A stretch of 64,000 nt of DNA from Paracoccaceae bacterium (GCA_018222585.1 JAAFAB010000004.1:1-64000), one strand, 5' to 3'; positions 10,433 to 19,926 are shown, counted from the stretch's first letter. The notes: generated by a model not told the origin, from the letters alone. Numbers and translations: made by a program.

Positions 10433-12103
10433 GTGGCACGCGGCGCGATTACGGGATTTGTCTGGGGCACCCTGCTCTCTGGTGTTGCGGTGGCGACGGC
10501 CTCGCTGACCACGCCGATACAGATGAGCGCGCCCGGGCCGGCCGCGCAGGCGGACGCGCAGCCCGGGGGTGCGGCGCCGGATGCCGGGCCGGATGTCGGG
10601 CCGGAGGTGGCGCCCGACGCGGCACCGGACCTGGACCCGACCGACGGTCCCGACAGCGAGGGCGAGGGCGCCCCGGAGGTCACCGAAACCGGTCCCGACC
10701 CCGCGACTGAACGGGAGAGCGGACCCGAACCGGGCGCCGAAGGCGTGCCGGATGTGGATGCGCCGCGCTCCGGGGGCGGTGAGGAGGCGCCGGATGACGA
10801 TGGCCGCGCCGTCGACCCGGCGGCTGCGCAGGGGGACGAACCGGGCTCCCTCCCGTCCGAGGCGGGGATGGCACCGCAGGAGCGCCCGCGCCCGGCGGGG
10901 GAAGAGCCGACCGCCGAGAGCCCCCGGGACCCGGACCCGGTCGCCTCCGAACCAGAGCCCGAACCCGAGCCCGAGGTGCAGCTGCAGGCGCTGAGCCCGG
11001 CCTCTCCGCCGTCTGCCGCCGATGAGGCTGTCGATACGCCCGCGGCAGAGGATCGTGCCGAGGTGCCGGCGCCGACCGGCTTCCCGGCGAGCGACCTCGA
11101 CGCTCTGGACATTGCCCCCGAGATCGCCCCTGACCGCGCGCCGGAAATCACCACAGGGCGCGCGCCCGATGCGATGACACGCCCACCCCTCTCTGCCGGA
11201 GAGCCTGACGCGGACGGCGCAGGGACGGCGCCGGGTGCCCCCGCTGCCGAGGCGCCCCGGGACGCGCCCGCCGTGAGCCCGCGCCTGCCGCAGGTCGGCA
11301 CCGGGGCGGGCGAGGATGTGGCCTCTACCGCGCAGGCGCCGCGCCTGCCGGGGCAGGCGGTCGACGGACCGCTGAGCGACCGGGGCGGCCCTGCCGACGG
11401 CGGTATGGCGGTGGCGCAGGACGACCTGCCTCCGATCCGCGCCTTCGCCGCCGATTACGACGCCTCCGACACCCGCCCGCGCATGGCGGTGGTGCTGATC
11501 GACACCGGCGACAGCCCGGTGACCTTCAACGCCCTGCGCAGCTTCCCCTATCCGCTGAGCTTCGCGCTGGATCCCGCGCGGCCCGATGCGCTGCAGGCGA
11601 TGCGGGCCTATCGCGACGCGGGCTTCGAGGTGTTGCTGCGCAGCGACCTGCCGGAGGGCGCCGCGCCGGCGGATGTCGAGACCTCGGCGCAGAGCTGGCA
11701 ACAGGCGCTGCCCGAGGCGGTGGCGGTGATGGAAGCCGAGCCGGGCGGGCTGCAGAAAGGCCGCGAGACGTCGGAGCAGCTGGCCGAGGTGCTGGCGGAC
11801 GCCGGGCGGGGGCTGGTGCTCTATCCCGAGGGGCTGGACACGGCGCGCAAGCTGGCCGAGCGCGAGGGCGTGCCCGCCGCGACCCTGTTCCGGGATTTCG
11901 ACGCCCAGGGCGAGGATCAGAAGGTGATCCGACGCTTCCTCGATTATGCCGCGCTGAAGGCGGACCAGGAGGGCGGGGTGATCATGGTGGGCCGGCTGCG
12001 CCCCGAGACGGTCTCGGCGCTGCTGGTCTGGGGGCTGGCCGATCGCGCCAGCCAGGTGCAGCTGGTGCCGGTCTCGGCGGTGCTGACGGAACGGGCGCAG
12101 TGA
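10433..12103 (+). CDS. Divergent polysaccharide deacetylase family protein with long acidic linker
   Basis: The C-terminal 215 residues or so (from about RPRMAVVLIDTGDSP) match the divergent polysaccharide deacetylase family, with the strand FALDPARPDALQ and a YPEGLD segment. The biochemical role of this family is poorly known and is presumably periplasmic. I chose the GTG at 10433, since VARGAITGFVWGTLLSGV then forms a signal anchor and GGAGAG lies about 12 bases upstream; an upstream ATG at 10310 would add 41 arginine-rich residues. Between anchor and catalytic part lies a stretch of roughly 300 residues made mostly of Asp, Glu, Pro, Ala and Gly, probably disordered. With the GTG the protein has 556 residues. 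Confidence 0.8.
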   Translation: MARGAITGFVWGTLLSGVAVATASLTTPIQMSAPGPAAQADAQPGGAAPDAGPDVGPEVAPDAAPDLDPTDGPDSEGEGAPEVTETGPDPATERESGPEPGAEGVPDVDAPRSGGGEEAPDDDGRAVDPAAAQGDEPGSLPSEAGMAPQERPRPAGEEPTAESPRDPDPVASEPEPEPEPEVQLQALSPASPPSAADEAVDTPAAEDRAEVPAPTGFPASDLDALDIAPEIAPDRAPEITTGRAPDAMTRPPLSAGEPDADGAGTAPGAPAAEAPRDAPAVSPRLPQVGTGAGEDVASTAQAPRLPGQAVDGPLSDRGGPADGGMAVAQDDLPPIRAFAADYDASDTRPRMAVVLIDTGDSPVTFNALRSFPYPLSFALDPARPDALQAMRAYRDAGFEVLLRSDLPEGAAPADVETSAQSWQQALPEAVAVMEAEPGGLQKGRETSEQLAEVLADAGRGLVLYPEGLDTARKLAEREGVPAATLFRDFDAQGEDQKVIRRFLDYAALKADQEGGVIMVGRLRPETVSALLVWGLADRASQVQLVPVSAVLTERAQ

Positions 12104-12209
12104 TCCTGCGCCGGGGCGCACCCGGGGTGCGGCGTGATCCGGCGGAATGGCCCGCTGCGCGGCCCATGCGCCATGCTTTCGCCGCGCCCGGGCGGGCGCG
12201 GGGCCCCTG

Positions 12210-13106
12210 ATGGCGGGGACTGTCCATTCGGTCTGGAGGGGCGCGGCGGGCCGCGTCGGGCAGACCGGGACGCCCGAGCGGATCTTTCCCTGGTGGAGCT
12301 TCACCAAGACGGTGATCGCGATCTGTGCCCTGCGCGCCGCAGAGCGCGGCCTGCTGGACCTGGACCTGCCCCGGGACGGGATGACGCTGCGCCAGCTGCT
12401 GCGCCACGAGGCGGGGCTGGCCGACTATGGCGCCCTGCCTGGCTACAAGGCCGATGTCGCGGCGGGCCGCCCGCCCTGGAGCCGGGCGCGCCTGCTGGCC
12501 GAACTGCCGCCGCCGCCGCACCCGCCGGGGCAGGGCTGGCGCTATTCCAACCCCGGGTACATGCTGGCGCGGGAGCGCGTCGAGGCCGCGACCGGGCGGG
12601 ACCTTGCCACGCTGGTGGCCGAGGATATCTGCGCGCCGCTCGGCCTGCGGGGCCTGCGCCTGGCGCGGGACCTGTCGGACATGGCGGCGATCCACTGGCC
12701 CGCCGGGCGGCAGTATCACCCGGGCTGGGTCTATCACGGGCTGCTGATCGGGCCGGCAGGGGCGGCGGCCGAGCTGCTGCACGGGCTGGCCATGGGCCGC
12801 CTGCTGAGCCCCGACAGCCTGGCGCAGATGCGGCAGCGTCATCCCCTCGGCGGCGCGATCCCGGGGCGGCCCTGGGAGGACACCGGCTATGGCCTGGGGC
12901 TGATGAGCGGGACGTTGCGCGGCGCGGGCCGGGTCTGGGGCCATTCCGGCGCCGGTCCCTTCAGCGTCAACGCGGTCTATCACTTCGCCGACCTCGCAGA
13001 GCCGCTGACCGTCGCCAGCTTCACCGATGGCCATGACGAGGGACGCGCGGAATGGGCGGCGGTGCGCATCGCCACGGGCGGGGGCGTTGCCCGGGGACCG
13101 GGCTGA
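12210..13106 (+). CDS. Serine hydrolase, beta-lactamase/penicillin-binding-protein fold
   Basis: The protein belongs to the class C beta-lactamase-like hydrolase superfamily. The nucleophile motif is SFTK (SxxK) near residue 30, the second motif is YSN in GWRYSNPGYML, and a third motif, HSG, appears as WGHSGAGPFS near the C-terminus. These three are the expected active-site elements, but they do not tell the substrate. Length from ATG 12210 is 298 residues; the in-frame ATG at 12147 adds 21 residues of poor quality. No signal peptide is evident, so a cytoplasmic esterase or peptidase is possible. It follows the deacetylase gene by about 100 bases. Confidence 0.8.
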   Translation: MAGTVHSVWRGAAGRVGQTGTPERIFPWWSFTKTVIAICALRAAERGLLDLDLPRDGMTLRQLLRHEAGLADYGALPGYKADVAAGRPPWSRARLLAELPPPPHPPGQGWRYSNPGYMLARERVEAATGRDLATLVAEDICAPLGLRGLRLARDLSDMAAIHWPAGRQYHPGWVYHGLLIGPAGAAAELLHGLAMGRLLSPDSLAQMRQRHPLGGAIPGRPWEDTGYGLGLMSGTLRGAGRVWGHSGAGPFSVNAVYHFADLAEPLTVASFTDGHDEGRAEWAAVRIATGGGVARGPG

Positions 13107-13146
13107 GCTGGAGAAAGGGGCTGGCCCGGAGGCCGGGGCCGCCATG

Positions 13147-13170
13147 AAAAGGGGCGCCCGAAGGCGCCCC
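13147..13170 (-). terminator. Rho-independent terminator of ppiD
   Basis: Read on the minus strand this is GGGGCGCC, the stable loop TTCG, GGCGCCCC, then TTTT. It starts 27 bases past the ppiD stop codon. It also lies between the convergent genes ppiD and the serine hydrolase, so it may serve both. Confidence 0.8.
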
Positions 13171-13196
13171 GATTGCGGATCTGATCGCCGGCAAGC

Positions 13197-15050
13197 TCAG
13201 CGGAACTGGCTGTGGATGGCGTTCAGCGCTTCCTGGTCGATACGCACGTCCATGCTGCCCTGCACCTCGTCGGCATAGGCCGCGTAAAGATCCTGGGCGA
13301 GGCCGCTGGACACCTGGCCGGTGATCTGCTGGCGCAGCTGTGCGGTCTGCTCGTCACCCTCGGCGGGCGGGGTCACCGCGTCGAGCCGGGTAAGGATCAC
13401 CGCGCCGAAGGCGGAGGAGATCATCGTGGCGCCTTCCTCCATCCCGAAGACACTGGCGTTGTAGCCGGTGGCGGTGCCCAGCACGTTGCCGCCCCGGGTG
13501 ATGCCGGTCTCGGTGCGCAGCTCCAGACCCTCGGCTTCGGCGATGGCTTCAAGGCTCTCTCCGGCCTCGATGCGGGCGGTGATCGCCTCGGCGCGGGCGG
13601 TCAGGGCGGCGTCGGTCTGCTGCGCTTCCCAGTTGTTGAACACCCGGTCGCGCACCTCCTCGAAGGGCTCGGGGGCGGGGGGCACGACCTCGTCGAGGCG
13701 GAGGGCGAAGATACCGCCATCGTCGAGCTCGGCGATCTCGGGGTAATCCCCCTCGGCCACCGCGGCGGCGGCATCGTCGAAATCGGCATAGCCGGCGATG
13801 CCCTCGGAAAGACCGTCGAACCAGTCGATCGTGCCCAGCTCCATGCCGGTTTCCTCGGCCAGCTCTGCCAGCGTGGCGCCCCCGGCGAGCAGATCCTCGG
13901 CGGGCTCGGCCTGGCGCGCGACCTCGCGGCGGGCGGCATCGGCGGCCAGCTCTTCGCGGATCATCAGGCTGGCGGTGCCGTAATCGGTGTTGTTCGCCGC
14001 CAGCACCCCGTTCACCCTGAACAGCGCCGGCCCGAGGTCGGAGGGCAGCGGGCCGACGACATCGCCGCTTTCGGCGGCAAAGACGGCCTCACCCGCCGCG
14101 CCAAGCGCGGCCTGCGAGACATCGCCCCGGTCGACGTCGGTCAAGGTCAGGCCCCGGTCCTGCACCAGGGTCTCGAAGTCGGTTTCCCCGGCGTCCAGCG
14201 CGGTCTTGGCGGCCTCGGCGGCCTCCTCGCTGGCGAAGGCCAGGCGTTCGACCAGGCGCCGCTCGGGCTGCTCGAACTCGTCGATGCGGCTCTCGTAGAC
14301 CTCACGGACGCGCTCCGGGTCGATGGGCATGTCATCGACCAGCGAGTCGGGCGCCAGCACCGCGTAGGTGATGCGCTTCTTCTCGGGCGCGGTGAACTCG
14401 GCGATGTTTTCCTCATAGAAGGCGCGCAGCTCCTCCTCGGAGGGCTCGGCCAGCGGCTCGGGCAGGTTGTCCTGGTCGAGGCGCAGCAGGGTGATGTCGC
14501 GGGTTTCGGCGATGTAGTTGACCAGCGCACCGGCGTAGCTTTCCGGCATCCGGGTGGCGGCGATCACCGCAGCCTGCAGGACCGAACGGGCGGTCTCGTC
14601 GCGCAGGTCGCTTTCGAAGTCCTTCTCGGAGAGGCCGGCCTGCTGCAGGGCGAAGCTGTAGCTGTCGCGCGAGAAAGTGCCGTTCGGGCCCTGGAATGCC
14701 GGGATCTGCATGATCTGCTGGCTCAGGGTCTCATCGCCGACCGAGAGACCCAGCCGGGCGGCCTCGGCATCCAGCGCGCGGTCGCTGACCAGCTGGGCCA
14801 GCACGCCCTGGGGAATGCCGAAGCCCTCTGCTTCGGCTAGGGTCAGCGGGCGGCCCATCTGCGACTGGCCGATCTGGTTCATCTGGTTCTGAAGCTCGCG
14901 CGAATAGCTGTCGATGCGCACCGGCTTGCCCTCGACCTTGGCGACCGAGCTGACCGAGCCGGTGAAGCTGGTCGCCCCGAAGCCGCCGAGGCCCAGGATC
15001 AGCAGGGCCAGAAGAATGTAGACCAGCCCGTTGGATGCTTTGCTCGCCAT
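13197..15050 (-). CDS. ppiD: PpiD/SurA-type peptidyl-prolyl isomerase, membrane-anchored periplasmic foldase
   Basis: The 617-residue protein has an N-terminal membrane anchor (about 10-30, VYILLALLILGLGGFGATSF), a SurA-N chaperone domain (about 35-170) and a rotamase-like middle region (about 240-370), then further helical chaperone segments. This is the layout of PpiD, which helps newly exported proteins fold at the Sec translocon in the periplasm. Parvulin signature residues are weak, so isomerase activity is unsure. In related genomes this gene often precedes trpE; here trpE is absent and convergent envelope genes lie next to it. A terminator follows. Confidence 0.88.
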   Translation of the reverse strand: MASKASNGLVYILLALLILGLGGFGATSFTGSVSSVAKVEGKPVRIDSYSRELQNQMNQIGQSQMGRPLTLAEAEGFGIPQGVLAQLVSDRALDAEAARLGLSVGDETLSQQIMQIPAFQGPNGTFSRDSYSFALQQAGLSEKDFESDLRDETARSVLQAAVIAATRMPESYAGALVNYIAETRDITLLRLDQDNLPEPLAEPSEEELRAFYEENIAEFTAPEKKRITYAVLAPDSLVDDMPIDPERVREVYESRIDEFEQPERRLVERLAFASEEAAEAAKTALDAGETDFETLVQDRGLTLTDVDRGDVSQAALGAAGEAVFAAESGDVVGPLPSDLGPALFRVNGVLAANNTDYGTASLMIREELAADAARREVARQAEPAEDLLAGGATLAELAEETGMELGTIDWFDGLSEGIAGYADFDDAAAAVAEGDYPEIAELDDGGIFALRLDEVVPPAPEPFEEVRDRVFNNWEAQQTDAALTARAEAITARIEAGESLEAIAEAEGLELRTETGITRGGNVLGTATGYNASVFGMEEGATMISSAFGAVILTRLDAVTPPAEGDEQTAQLRQQITGQVSSGLAQDLYAAYADEVQGSMDVRIDQEALNAIHSQFR

Positions 15051-15188
15051 GCGGCGCCTCCGATCTTTTCGCCGCGCCAGGGGTTTGGCGGGCCATGTGG
15101 TATGCTTTGCCGGGCGCCGGACGCGCCCCGTTGCCGGTCTTGTTAAAGCCTTGCCCGGCAGGGAGCAAGACGCGCCACCGTGAGCGGG

Positions 15189-16370
15189 TCAGCGCGGCGC
15201 GCAGGTCTCGACGCGGGCCAGGAAGCTTTCGATGCCCGGCAGGTCGAGGTTGGCCACCGCGACGCGCATCTGGCGCTGCCCCGCGGCATCGCCGGCAGGG
15301 GTGAACATGGTGCCCGGCAGCATCAGGATCCCGGCCTCGCGCACCAGCTTCGGCGCCAGTTCGCCCGAGGAAATCGCGAAGGGATGGCTGAGGTAGGCGA
15401 AATAGGCGCCCGCCGAATGTAGCGTCCAGCCGGCCTGCGCCAGCCGCGCGCGCCCGGCCCAGAGCGCGCGACCCCGTGCCAGGATCTCGGCCCGCTCGCC
15501 CGCCAGCCATTGCGACAGGTTCTCCATCCCCCAGAGCGCGGCGATCTGGCCGGGCTGCGCGGGGCAGATGGCGACGCAGTCGAGGAACTTTTCGATCTCG
15601 CTGAGCAGCTTGACCGAGGCGACCACGGCGCCGGTGCGGTGCCCGGTCAGCCGGTAGGCCTTGGAGAAGGAGTAGAGATGCACCAGCACGTCGTCCCAGT
15701 CGGGATCAGTGAACAGGTCATGCGGCGCCTGCTCGGACGAGTGGAAATCGCGGTAGGTCTCGTCGAGGATCAGCGCGATGCCGCGCGCCCGGCAGAGGTC
15801 GCGGAAGGCGGTGATCAGCTCGGGCGGATATTCCACCCCCGCCGGGTTGTTGGGCGAGACCAGGGTGATCGCGCGGGTGCGCTCCGTGATCAGCGCGGCG
15901 GCCTGCTCGGGGTCGGGCAGCATGTCGGTGCCGCAGGGCAGGGGCACGGCGGCGACGCCGGACATGTCGAGCCACATCTTGTGATTGAAATACCAGGGCG
16001 TCGGCAGGATCACCTCGTCCCCCTCGGCGGCGAGGGCGAAGACGGTGGCACAGAACGCCTGGTTGCAGCCGGCGGTGATGGCGACCTGCGACGGCGCGAT
16101 CTGCCCGCCATAGGCCAGCGACCAGTCGGCGGCGATCTTCTCGCGCAGGGCGGGCAGGCCCAGCACGGGGCCGTAGAGATGGGTCTCGGGCCGCGCCATG
16201 GCCTCTTGCAGGGCGGCGATCAGGGGCGGCGGCGGCGGGGCTACCGGGGCGGCCTGGCTGACGTTGATCAGCGGACGATCGGCGGGAAAGTCGACCCCGT
16301 CCAGCCAGCGGCGGGCCTCCATCACCGGGGGCAGGAAAGTGGCGCTGGTGCGGGTCTTGGCGGCGATCAT
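15189..16370 (-). CDS. PLP-dependent aminotransferase, class I/II
   Basis: This fold-type I aminotransferase transfers an amino group between an amino acid and a keto acid. Visible marks are LVSPNNPAGVEYPPELI (substrate carboxylate and PLP contacts), ILDETYRDFH with the pyridine-binding Asp, and the PLP lysine in YSFSKAYRLTGHRTG. I chose ATG 16370 (MIAAKTRTSATFL, 393 residues) because GAGGAG lies just upstream; the longer frame to 16487 adds poor sequence. The exact substrate cannot be read from the sequence. It stands alone between ppiD and the HxlR regulator, all on the minus strand. Confidence 0.9.
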   Translation of the reverse strand: MIAAKTRTSATFLPPVMEARRWLDGVDFPADRPLINVSQAAPVAPPPPPLIAALQEAMARPETHLYGPVLGLPALREKIAADWSLAYGGQIAPSQVAITAGCNQAFCATVFALAAEGDEVILPTPWYFNHKMWLDMSGVAAVPLPCGTDMLPDPEQAAALITERTRAITLVSPNNPAGVEYPPELITAFRDLCRARGIALILDETYRDFHSSEQAPHDLFTDPDWDDVLVHLYSFSKAYRLTGHRTGAVVASVKLLSEIEKFLDCVAICPAQPGQIAALWGMENLSQWLAGERAEILARGRALWAGRARLAQAGWTLHSAGAYFAYLSHPFAISSGELAPKLVREAGILMLPGTMFTPAGDAAGQRQMRVAVANLDLPGIESFLARVETCAPR

Positions 16371-16437
16371 CCGGGGCTCCTCGTGGCTCTGTCGCCGGAC
16401 GCTAGCAGCGGCGGCGCGCAAGGGGAAGCCCGGCCGC

Positions 16438-16878
16438 TCAGGGCGTGGCGGCGTCGAAGAGATGGCGGGCGTCGCGGATCTGGTCATGCGCCCCCGCCGC
16501 CCAGCTGACCAGCGCGGCGACCGGGGTCAGCGCCGACTCGCCAAGGGCGGTCAGCGAATATTCCACCGCCGGAGGCTTGGTCGGGAAGACCTGCCGCGCC
16601 ACCAGCCCGTCGCGCTCCAGCATCCGCAGCGACTGGGTCAGCATCCGCTTCGAGATATCGCCGACCTCGCGTTGCAGGGCGGCGAAGCGGAAGGGGCGTT
16701 GCGAGAGGGTGATCAGGATCAGCAGGCTCCACTTGTCGCCGACCCGGTCCAGCACGTTGCGCACCGGGCAGTCCTGCAATGTCCCCGCATCCTCGCTGGC
16801 CCGGCAGGAAAAGTCCGCCAGCACCGCGCGGGTGGCGGGGTCGAGGGCGACGGGGTTACCCGGACGTTCCCTTGTCAT
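16438..16878 (-). CDS. HxlR-family redox-type regulator (QorR/YtfH-like)
   Basis: The 146-residue protein is a winged-helix HxlR regulator. The family cysteine is in [20 protein letters not shown], followed by the recognition region [19 protein letters not shown] and the wing VEYSLTALG. It is transcribed away from the QorB-like quinone reductase gene with 105 bases between the starts. E. coli has the same divergent pair, ytfH (qorR) and ytfG (qorB), which supports a role in controlling the neighbouring reductase in response to thiol-reactive stress. This functional link is inferred from context. Confidence 0.85.
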   Translation of the reverse strand: MTRERPGNPVALDPATRAVLADFSCRASEDAGTLQDCPVRNVLDRVGDKWSLLILITLSQRPFRFAALQREVGDISKRMLTQSLRMLERDGLVARQVFPTKPPAVEYSLTALGESALTPVAALVSWAAGAHDQIRDARHLFDAATP

Positions 16879-16983
16879 GAAAAAGTGCCTCCTTCACGGG
16901 GTGCTTCCTGCGGTCTACATCCGAGACTATATTCCATAATGAGACCGGCGTGAAGCGCCGGTCCGCCAACATAGGAAAACGTG

Positions 16984-17844
16984 ATGAGTAAGAAGATCCT
17001 GGTAACCGGCGCCTCCGGTCAGCTTGGTGCGCTGGTGGTCGAGAGCCTGCTGGCGAAGACCGCCGTCGCCGATATCGTGGCGCTGGTGCGTCGTGAAGAG
17101 TCCGCCGCGCCGCTGCGCGACAAGGGTGTCGAAGTGCGCTTCGGGGATTACGAGGACGCTGGGTCGCTCTCTGCGGCGATGAGGGGCATCGACCGCGTCC
17201 TGCTGATCTCCAGCAGCGAGGTCGGCAAGGACCGGGCCGCCCAGCACGCGGCGGTGATCGACGCGGCAAGGGCCGAGGGGGTCGAACTGATCGCCTATAC
17301 CTCCATCCTCCACGCCGACCGCAGCCCGCTGTGGCTGGCCCAGGATCACCTGGCGACCGAGACACTGCTGGCCGCCAGTGGCCTGCCGACCGCCCTGCTG
17401 CGCAATGGCTGGTACACCGAGAACCTGACCGCCGGCCTGGCCCCGGCGCTGGAACATGGCGCGCTGATCGGCGCCAGCGGCGAGGGCCGTTACAGCCCCG
17501 CTACCCGCGCCGATTATGCCGAGGCGGCGGCGGCCGTGATGCTTTCGGACAGCCCCGTGGGTGTCTACGAACTGGCGGGGGGCGACAGCTTCTCGATGGC
17601 CGAGTTCGCCGCCGAGGTCAGCGCGGTGACGGGCAAGAATGTCGGCTATGCCGACATGCCCGAAGCGGCCCTGAAACAGGTCTACGTGGATGCCGGCCTG
17701 CCCCAGGTGGTGGCGCATATGCTGGCCGACAGCTCGGCCCATGCGGCTTCCGGCGCGCTGGAGGGCAGTGGCGCGGATCTTGAGGCGCTGATCGGGCGCA
17801 AGGCGACCGACTGGCGCCAGACCCTGCGCGCCGCATTGGGCTGA
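16984..17844 (+). CDS. qorB: QorB-like NAD(P)H:quinone oxidoreductase (NmrA-type SDR)
   Basis: The 286-residue protein starts with the Rossmann motif KKILVTGASGQLGALV and carries stretches that match E. coli QorB (YtfG) closely from memory: LLISSSEVG, IAYTSILHADRSPL and LLRNGWYTENL. QorB reduces quinones and is thought to guard against redox stress in the cytoplasm. The codon before ATG 16984 is GTG, an alternative start that would add one residue. It pairs divergently with an HxlR regulator. A bidirectional terminator follows 20 bases after the stop. Confidence 0.85.
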   Translation: MSKKILVTGASGQLGALVVESLLAKTAVADIVALVRREESAAPLRDKGVEVRFGDYEDAGSLSAAMRGIDRVLLISSSEVGKDRAAQHAAVIDAARAEGVELIAYTSILHADRSPLWLAQDHLATETLLAASGLPTALLRNGWYTENLTAGLAPALEHGALIGASGEGRYSPATRADYAEAAAAVMLSDSPVGVYELAGGDSFSMAEFAAEVSAVTGKNVGYADMPEAALKQVYVDAGLPQVVAHMLADSSAHAASGALEGSGADLEALIGRKATDWRQTLRAALG

Positions 17845-17863
17845 GTGGGTGCCGAGGTGAAAA

Positions 17864-17899
17864 CGACGAAGGGCGCCCCTTGGGGCGCCCTTTTGCGTC
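17864..17899. terminator. Bidirectional terminator between qorB and gpt
   Basis: An 11-bp perfect stem, AAGGGCGCCCC with GGGGCGCCCTT, extends further through CGACG and CGTCG on the outside. A-rich and T-rich flanks on both sides let it end both the plus-strand qorB and the minus-strand gpt. Confidence 0.85.
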
Positions 17900-17912
17900 G
17901 TTGTCCGGTCGC

Positions 17913-18437
17913 TCAGTCCTTGCCGCGATAGGGCTGGACGTATTGCAGGGCCATGTCCCAGGGGAAGAAGATCCAGGTATCCTGGCTGACCTCGGTGATG
18001 AAGGTCTGCACCTGCGGCCGGCCCTGCGGCTTGGCATAGACCGTGGCGACATGGGCCTTGGGGTAAAGCGAGCGGACCAGCTCCAGCGTCTTGCCGGTGT
18101 CGACCAGGTCGTCGATGATCAGGATGCCCTCGCCATCGCCCATGATCTCGGGGTCGGGGGACTTCAGCACCTCTGCCTCGCGCCGCTCGTCGGCCTTGCC
18201 GCCGCCCGAGTGGTAGGACTTGACCGAGATCGTGTCGACGGTGCGGATGTCCAGCTCTCGCGCGACGATCATCGCCGGGGCCATGCCGCCACGGGTGATG
18301 GCGACGACGGCCTTCCAGGTGCCGCCCTCCATGGGCCCGTGCTTGTCCAGCCGCCAGGCCAGCGCGCGCGAGTCGCGGTGGATCTGGTCCCAGGAGACGT
18401 GGAAGCCCTTTTCGTGGGGAAGGCGGTTATCGACCAT
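17913..18437 (-). CDS. gpt: Xanthine-guanine phosphoribosyltransferase
   Basis: Gpt salvages xanthine and guanine to their nucleotides using PRPP. The 174-residue protein has the PRPP-binding motif [15 protein letters not shown] near residue 104 and an early [21 protein letters not shown] segment. The length and the N-terminal [23 protein letters not shown] match alphaproteobacterial members. It is the last of three minus-strand genes with fabI and a LysE exporter and stops at the shared terminator. Confidence 0.93.
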   Translation of the reverse strand: MVDNRLPHEKGFHVSWDQIHRDSRALAWRLDKHGPMEGGTWKAVVAITRGGMAPAMIVARELDIRTVDTISVKSYHSGGGKADERREAEVLKSPDPEIMGDGEGILIIDDLVDTGKTLELVRSLYPKAHVATVYAKPQGRPQVQTFITEVSQDTWIFFPWDMALQYVQPYRGKD

Positions 18438-18479
18438 GACGGCGGTCCTCTTCTTGGTCGCCTAGGCGGCGGTGTCGGT

Positions 18480-19112
18480 TCAGAAGGCGGCGATCTTGAC
18501 GCCGAGGGCGGCCAGCAGACCCCCCAGGACGCGGTCGATGCGCGATTTCAGGCGGGTATAGCCCAGCCGGGCGCTCTCGAGCGAGAAAATCCGCGCCACG
18601 ATCAGGTTCCAGGTGACCTCGTTGATGAAGACCACGGCCAGGATCGCGGCGAAGAGGCCGGGACCGGCACCGGCGGGCACGAGGGTGACGAAGACCGCGC
18701 CGAAGAAGATGGCGGGCTTCGGGTTGGCCAGCTGGGTGGTCAGGCCGCGCAGCGTCAGCCGGACGAGCTGCCGCGCGGTGAGCCGGGGCAGGGTGGCGGC
18801 AGAGGCGGCGGCCCCGACGCTGAGCGGGGCATCGGCGCCGCGCCACATCTTCCAGGCCAGTCGGATCAGGTAGGCGGCGCCGGCGATCTTCAGCGCGATC
18901 AGCAGGCGCGGCGCCAGTTCGAAGAGGGTCGCCAGGCCCAGCACGGCGGCGCTTGCCCAGGCCACGGCGCCGAGCGCCACGCCGAAGGCGAAGCCCGCAC
19001 CGCGCGCCATGCCGCCCGTCATCGCCACCCGCATGGTCATCAGCACTGCAGGACCGGGCGAGATCGCGGCGACGAGATGAACGGCGAAGACGGAGAGAAG
19101 GACGGCGGACAA
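18480..19112 (-). CDS. LysE/RhtB-family amino-acid exporter
   Basis: The 210-residue inner-membrane protein has about six hydrophobic helices and the family start, with VHLVAAISPGPAVLMTMR in the first helix pair. LysE/RhtB proteins export amino acids such as lysine, homoserine or threonine. The actual substrate cannot be deduced. It follows fabI by seven bases and precedes gpt by 42, so these three genes probably share a transcript. Confidence 0.88.
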   Translation of the reverse strand: MSAVLLSVFAVHLVAAISPGPAVLMTMRVAMTGGMARGAGFAFGVALGAVAWASAAVLGLATLFELAPRLLIALKIAGAAYLIRLAWKMWRGADAPLSVGAAASAATLPRLTARQLVRLTLRGLTTQLANPKPAIFFGAVFVTLVPAGAGPGLFAAILAVVFINEVTWNLIVARIFSLESARLGYTRLKSRIDRVLGGLLAALGVKIAAF

Positions 19113-19119
19113 GGCGGCG

Positions 19120-19926
19120 TCAGCTCTTGTCGATGTCCGGCGCGTCGACGGCTTTCATGCCGACGATGTGATAGCCCGAGTCGACGTGCAGGTTCTCGCC
19201 CGTGACGCCCGACGCGAGGTCGGACAGCAGATAGAGCGCGGATTTGCCCACGTCGTCGATGGTCACGTTGCGCCGCAGCGGCGAGTTCAGCTCGTTCCAC
19301 TTCAGGATATAGCGGAAGTCGCCGATTCCGCTCGCCGCCAGGGTCTTGATGGGCCCGGCAGAGATCGCGTTGACGCGGATGTTGTCCTTGCCGAGGTCCT
19401 CGGCCAGGTACTTGACCGAGGCTTCCAGCGCGGCCTTGGCGACGCCCATGACGTTGTAGTGGGGCATCACCTGCTCGGCGCCGTAGTAGGTCAGCGTCAG
19501 CATGGAGCCACCGTTCGGCATCAGCTTCTCGGCGCGCTGTGCGACGGCGGTGAAGCTGTAGACCGAGATATCCATGGTCATCTGGAAGTTGCTGCGGCTG
19601 GTGTCGATGTAGCGACCTCGCAGCTCGGACTTGTCCGAGAAACCGATGGCGTGGACGATGAAATCGATGTCGCCCAGGTCGGCCTTCACCGCCTCGAAGG
19701 CGGCGTCGATCGAGGCCTCGTCGGAGACATCGCAGTCATAGAGGTGACTGACGCCCAGTTGGTCGGCCAGCGGAATGACGCGCTTCTTGAACTGCTCACC
19801 CATGTAGGTAAAGGCCAGCTCTGCGCCTGCATCGGCGAGGGCCTTCGCGATCCCCCAGGCGATGGATTTGTCATTGGCCAGGCCCATGATCAGACCCTTC
19901 TTGCCTGCCATGAGGTTGTTCGACAT
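19120..19926 (-). CDS. fabI: Enoyl-[acyl-carrier-protein] reductase, NADH type
   Basis: FabI carries out the last reduction in each fatty-acid elongation cycle. The 268-residue SDR-family protein has the divergent nucleotide motif GKKGLIMGLANDKSIAWGIA at 8-27, the catalytic Tyr-x6-Lys as YNVMGVAK, and NAISAGPIKTLAASGI near the C-terminal third, all FabI marks. It is expected to be the target of triclosan-type inhibitors. It leads the fabI-lysE-gpt minus-strand group and is divergent from pdxH across 133 bases. Confidence 0.96.
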   Translation of the reverse strand: MSNNLMAGKKGLIMGLANDKSIAWGIAKALADAGAELAFTYMGEQFKKRVIPLADQLGVSHLYDCDVSDEASIDAAFEAVKADLGDIDFIVHAIGFSDKSELRGRYIDTSRSNFQMTMDISVYSFTAVAQRAEKLMPNGGSMLTLTYYGAEQVMPHYNVMGVAKAALEASVKYLAEDLGKDNIRVNAISAGPIKTLAASGIGDFRYILKWNELNSPLRRNVTIDDVGKSALYLLSDLASGVTGENLHVDSGYHIVGMKAVDAPDIDKS

